A stretch of DNA of 6,688 nt from Actinomycetota bacterium (GTDB lineage Bacteria > Actinomycetota > Acidimicrobiia > Acidimicrobiales > Iamiaceae): contig JADGOP010000134.1 in assembly GCA_017882935.1 (NCBI GenBank), forward strand, positions 1 to 6,688, written 5' to 3'. A program made the translations under genes and the position numbers. How positions within the stretch are numbered: the stretch's first letter is position 1; each line of letters opens with the position of its first letter. Shown piece by piece: positions 6,421-6,688 of this stretch. The notes beneath the pieces were generated by a model that saw nothing but the letters and a program-made list of their open reading frames with translations, searched no databases and had not been told where the DNA came from.

Positions 6421-6466
6421 TCTGGGGACGGATATGTGGTCCTGACGCACATTTCCGTCCCCGAAA
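6421..6466. repeat. Long imperfect palindrome (REP-like or terminator) between tRNA and PLP enzyme gene
   Basis: Arms 6425-6439 and 6449-6463 pair at 14 of 15 positions (GGGGACGGA/TCCGTCCCC and ATGTG/CACAT, with one T-T mismatch). The inner GTC/GAC (6440-6442, 6445-6447) and outer TTC/GAA (6421-6423, 6464-6466) can extend the stem with single-base bulges. It starts 18 bases after the tRNA 3' end, so it could end tRNA transcription, although it lacks a U-tract. Its length and sharp boundaries also fit a dispersed palindromic repeat unit. It includes the alternative ATG at 6452. Confidence 0.7.
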
Positions 6467-6483
6467 GTTGGAGGAGGCGGGGG

Positions 6484-6557
6484 TGCCGGCGGAGGGAGTC
6501 GAACCCTCACTGGCATGGACCTAAACCATGTGCCTCTGCCAATTGGGCTACGCCGGC
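6484..6557 (-). tRNA. tRNA with UAG anticodon (Leu-type) and short variable loop
   Basis: The minus strand folds into a full cloverleaf of 74 bases. The 7-bp acceptor stem GCCGGCG/CGCCGGC is perfect. The D arm has a 3-bp stem GCC/GGC with loop AATTGGCAG and a C13/A22 mismatch. The anticodon stem CATGG/CCATG and loop TTTAGGT give anticodon UAG, which reads CUA (Leu), with G37. The variable loop is only CCAGT, and the T arm is GAGGG-TTCGACT-CCCTC. The discriminator is A; CC follows but the next base is C, so CCA must be completed by nucleotidyltransferase. Discriminator, D arm, anticodon and G37 are all Leu-like, but tRNA-Leu normally has a long class II variable arm. It is certainly a tRNA; the amino acid is probable, not proven. 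Confidence 0.93.
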
Positions 6558-6579
6558 CGGAAGTGCTCCCGGGCGCCGC

Positions 6580-6585
6580 TAGCCT
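6580..6585 (+). promoter_or_regulatory. Candidate -10 box of the rightmost gene
   Basis: TAGCCT (TANNNT pattern) ends eight bases before ATG 6594, and no Shine-Dalgarno intervenes, suggesting a leaderless mRNA. It lies in the 36-base gap that must also hold the promoter of the divergent tRNA gene. Confidence 0.4.
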
Positions 6586-6593
6586 GCCACGCC

Positions 6594-6688
6594 ATGGTCA
6601 ACGCGCTGTCCACGCCGCCGCTCGCCCCCCTCGCCCAGGGCCCCGGCTTCTTCGATCCGAGCTCCGAGGTCTACAACCGCCTCCTCAA
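6594..6688 (+). CDS. Start of an unrecognised protein-coding gene (cut by window edge)
   Basis: An open frame begins with ATG at 6594 and runs to the edge (31 full codons). The N-terminus is Pro/Leu-rich (MVNALSTPPLAPLAQGPG), then FFDPSSEVYNRLL. Third codon positions are nearly all G or C, as in the real genes here, and a TANNNT box lies eight bases upstream. No signal peptide or known motif is recognisable in so short a piece, so no function can be assigned. It is divergent from the tRNA gene. Confidence 0.6.
   Translation, partial: MVNALSTPPLAPLAQGPGFFDPSSEVYNRLL

Noticed and set aside
5304..6524. A 406-codon plus-strand frame over the PLP enzyme gene and part of the tRNA
   Set aside because: It is antisense to a recognisable enzyme and runs into the tRNA gene, so it is a shadow frame.
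6484..6557. Amber suppressor tRNA
   Set aside because: The anticodon is UAG, which pairs with CUA codons. Reading the UAG stop codon would need anticodon CUA.
6484..6557. Integration (att) site of a mobile element at the tRNA
   Set aside because: No integrase, no duplicated tRNA 3' end and no foreign-looking genes are visible nearby in the window.

Overview
The window is high-GC DNA with dense, mostly intact housekeeping genes. The codon bias, TANNNT-type -10 boxes close to start codons, and a kdpFAB operon led by an extra small membrane protein suggest an actinobacterium. Acidimicrobiia is possible, but that is an impression and not something the sequence proves.

Region 1 (1-2779, minus strand) is the start of a Kdp potassium-uptake operon, read right to left. 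It holds a 59-residue single-pass membrane protein with an acidic tail, then kdpF (29 residues), kdpA (complete) and the first 263 codons of kdpB, which runs off the left edge. The genes are joined by ATGA or TGATG overlaps or a 9-base gap, so they are almost certainly translated as one coupled unit. The upstream region (2780-3028) is shared with murI on the other strand. It carries a perfect 11-bp tandem repeat, a possible response-regulator site, and an 11-bp hairpin in the presumed kdp leader.

Region 2 (3029-5282, plus strand) is murI-rph-rdgB: glutamate racemase, RNase PH and the dITP/XTP pyrophosphatase. murI starts with GTG just after a TAGGGT box and may be leaderless. rph has a good ribosome-binding site, and rdgB overlaps rph by GTGA.

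Region 3 (5283-6688) begins with a short convergent intergenic stretch. It is followed by a minus-strand PLP-dependent fold-type III enzyme of the D-threonine aldolase/D-serine dehydratase-like family, a long imperfect palindrome, and a minus-strand tRNA gene. The last item is the start of an unrecognised plus-strand gene that is cut by the window edge.

The most unusual item is the tRNA. It has a UAG (Leu) anticodon, an A discriminator and a Leu-type D arm, but only a 5-nt variable loop where bacterial tRNA-Leu normally has a long arm. No mobile element, CRISPR array or defence-type locus is visible. Apart from the tRNA and the regulatory candidates, the window is ordinary core genome.
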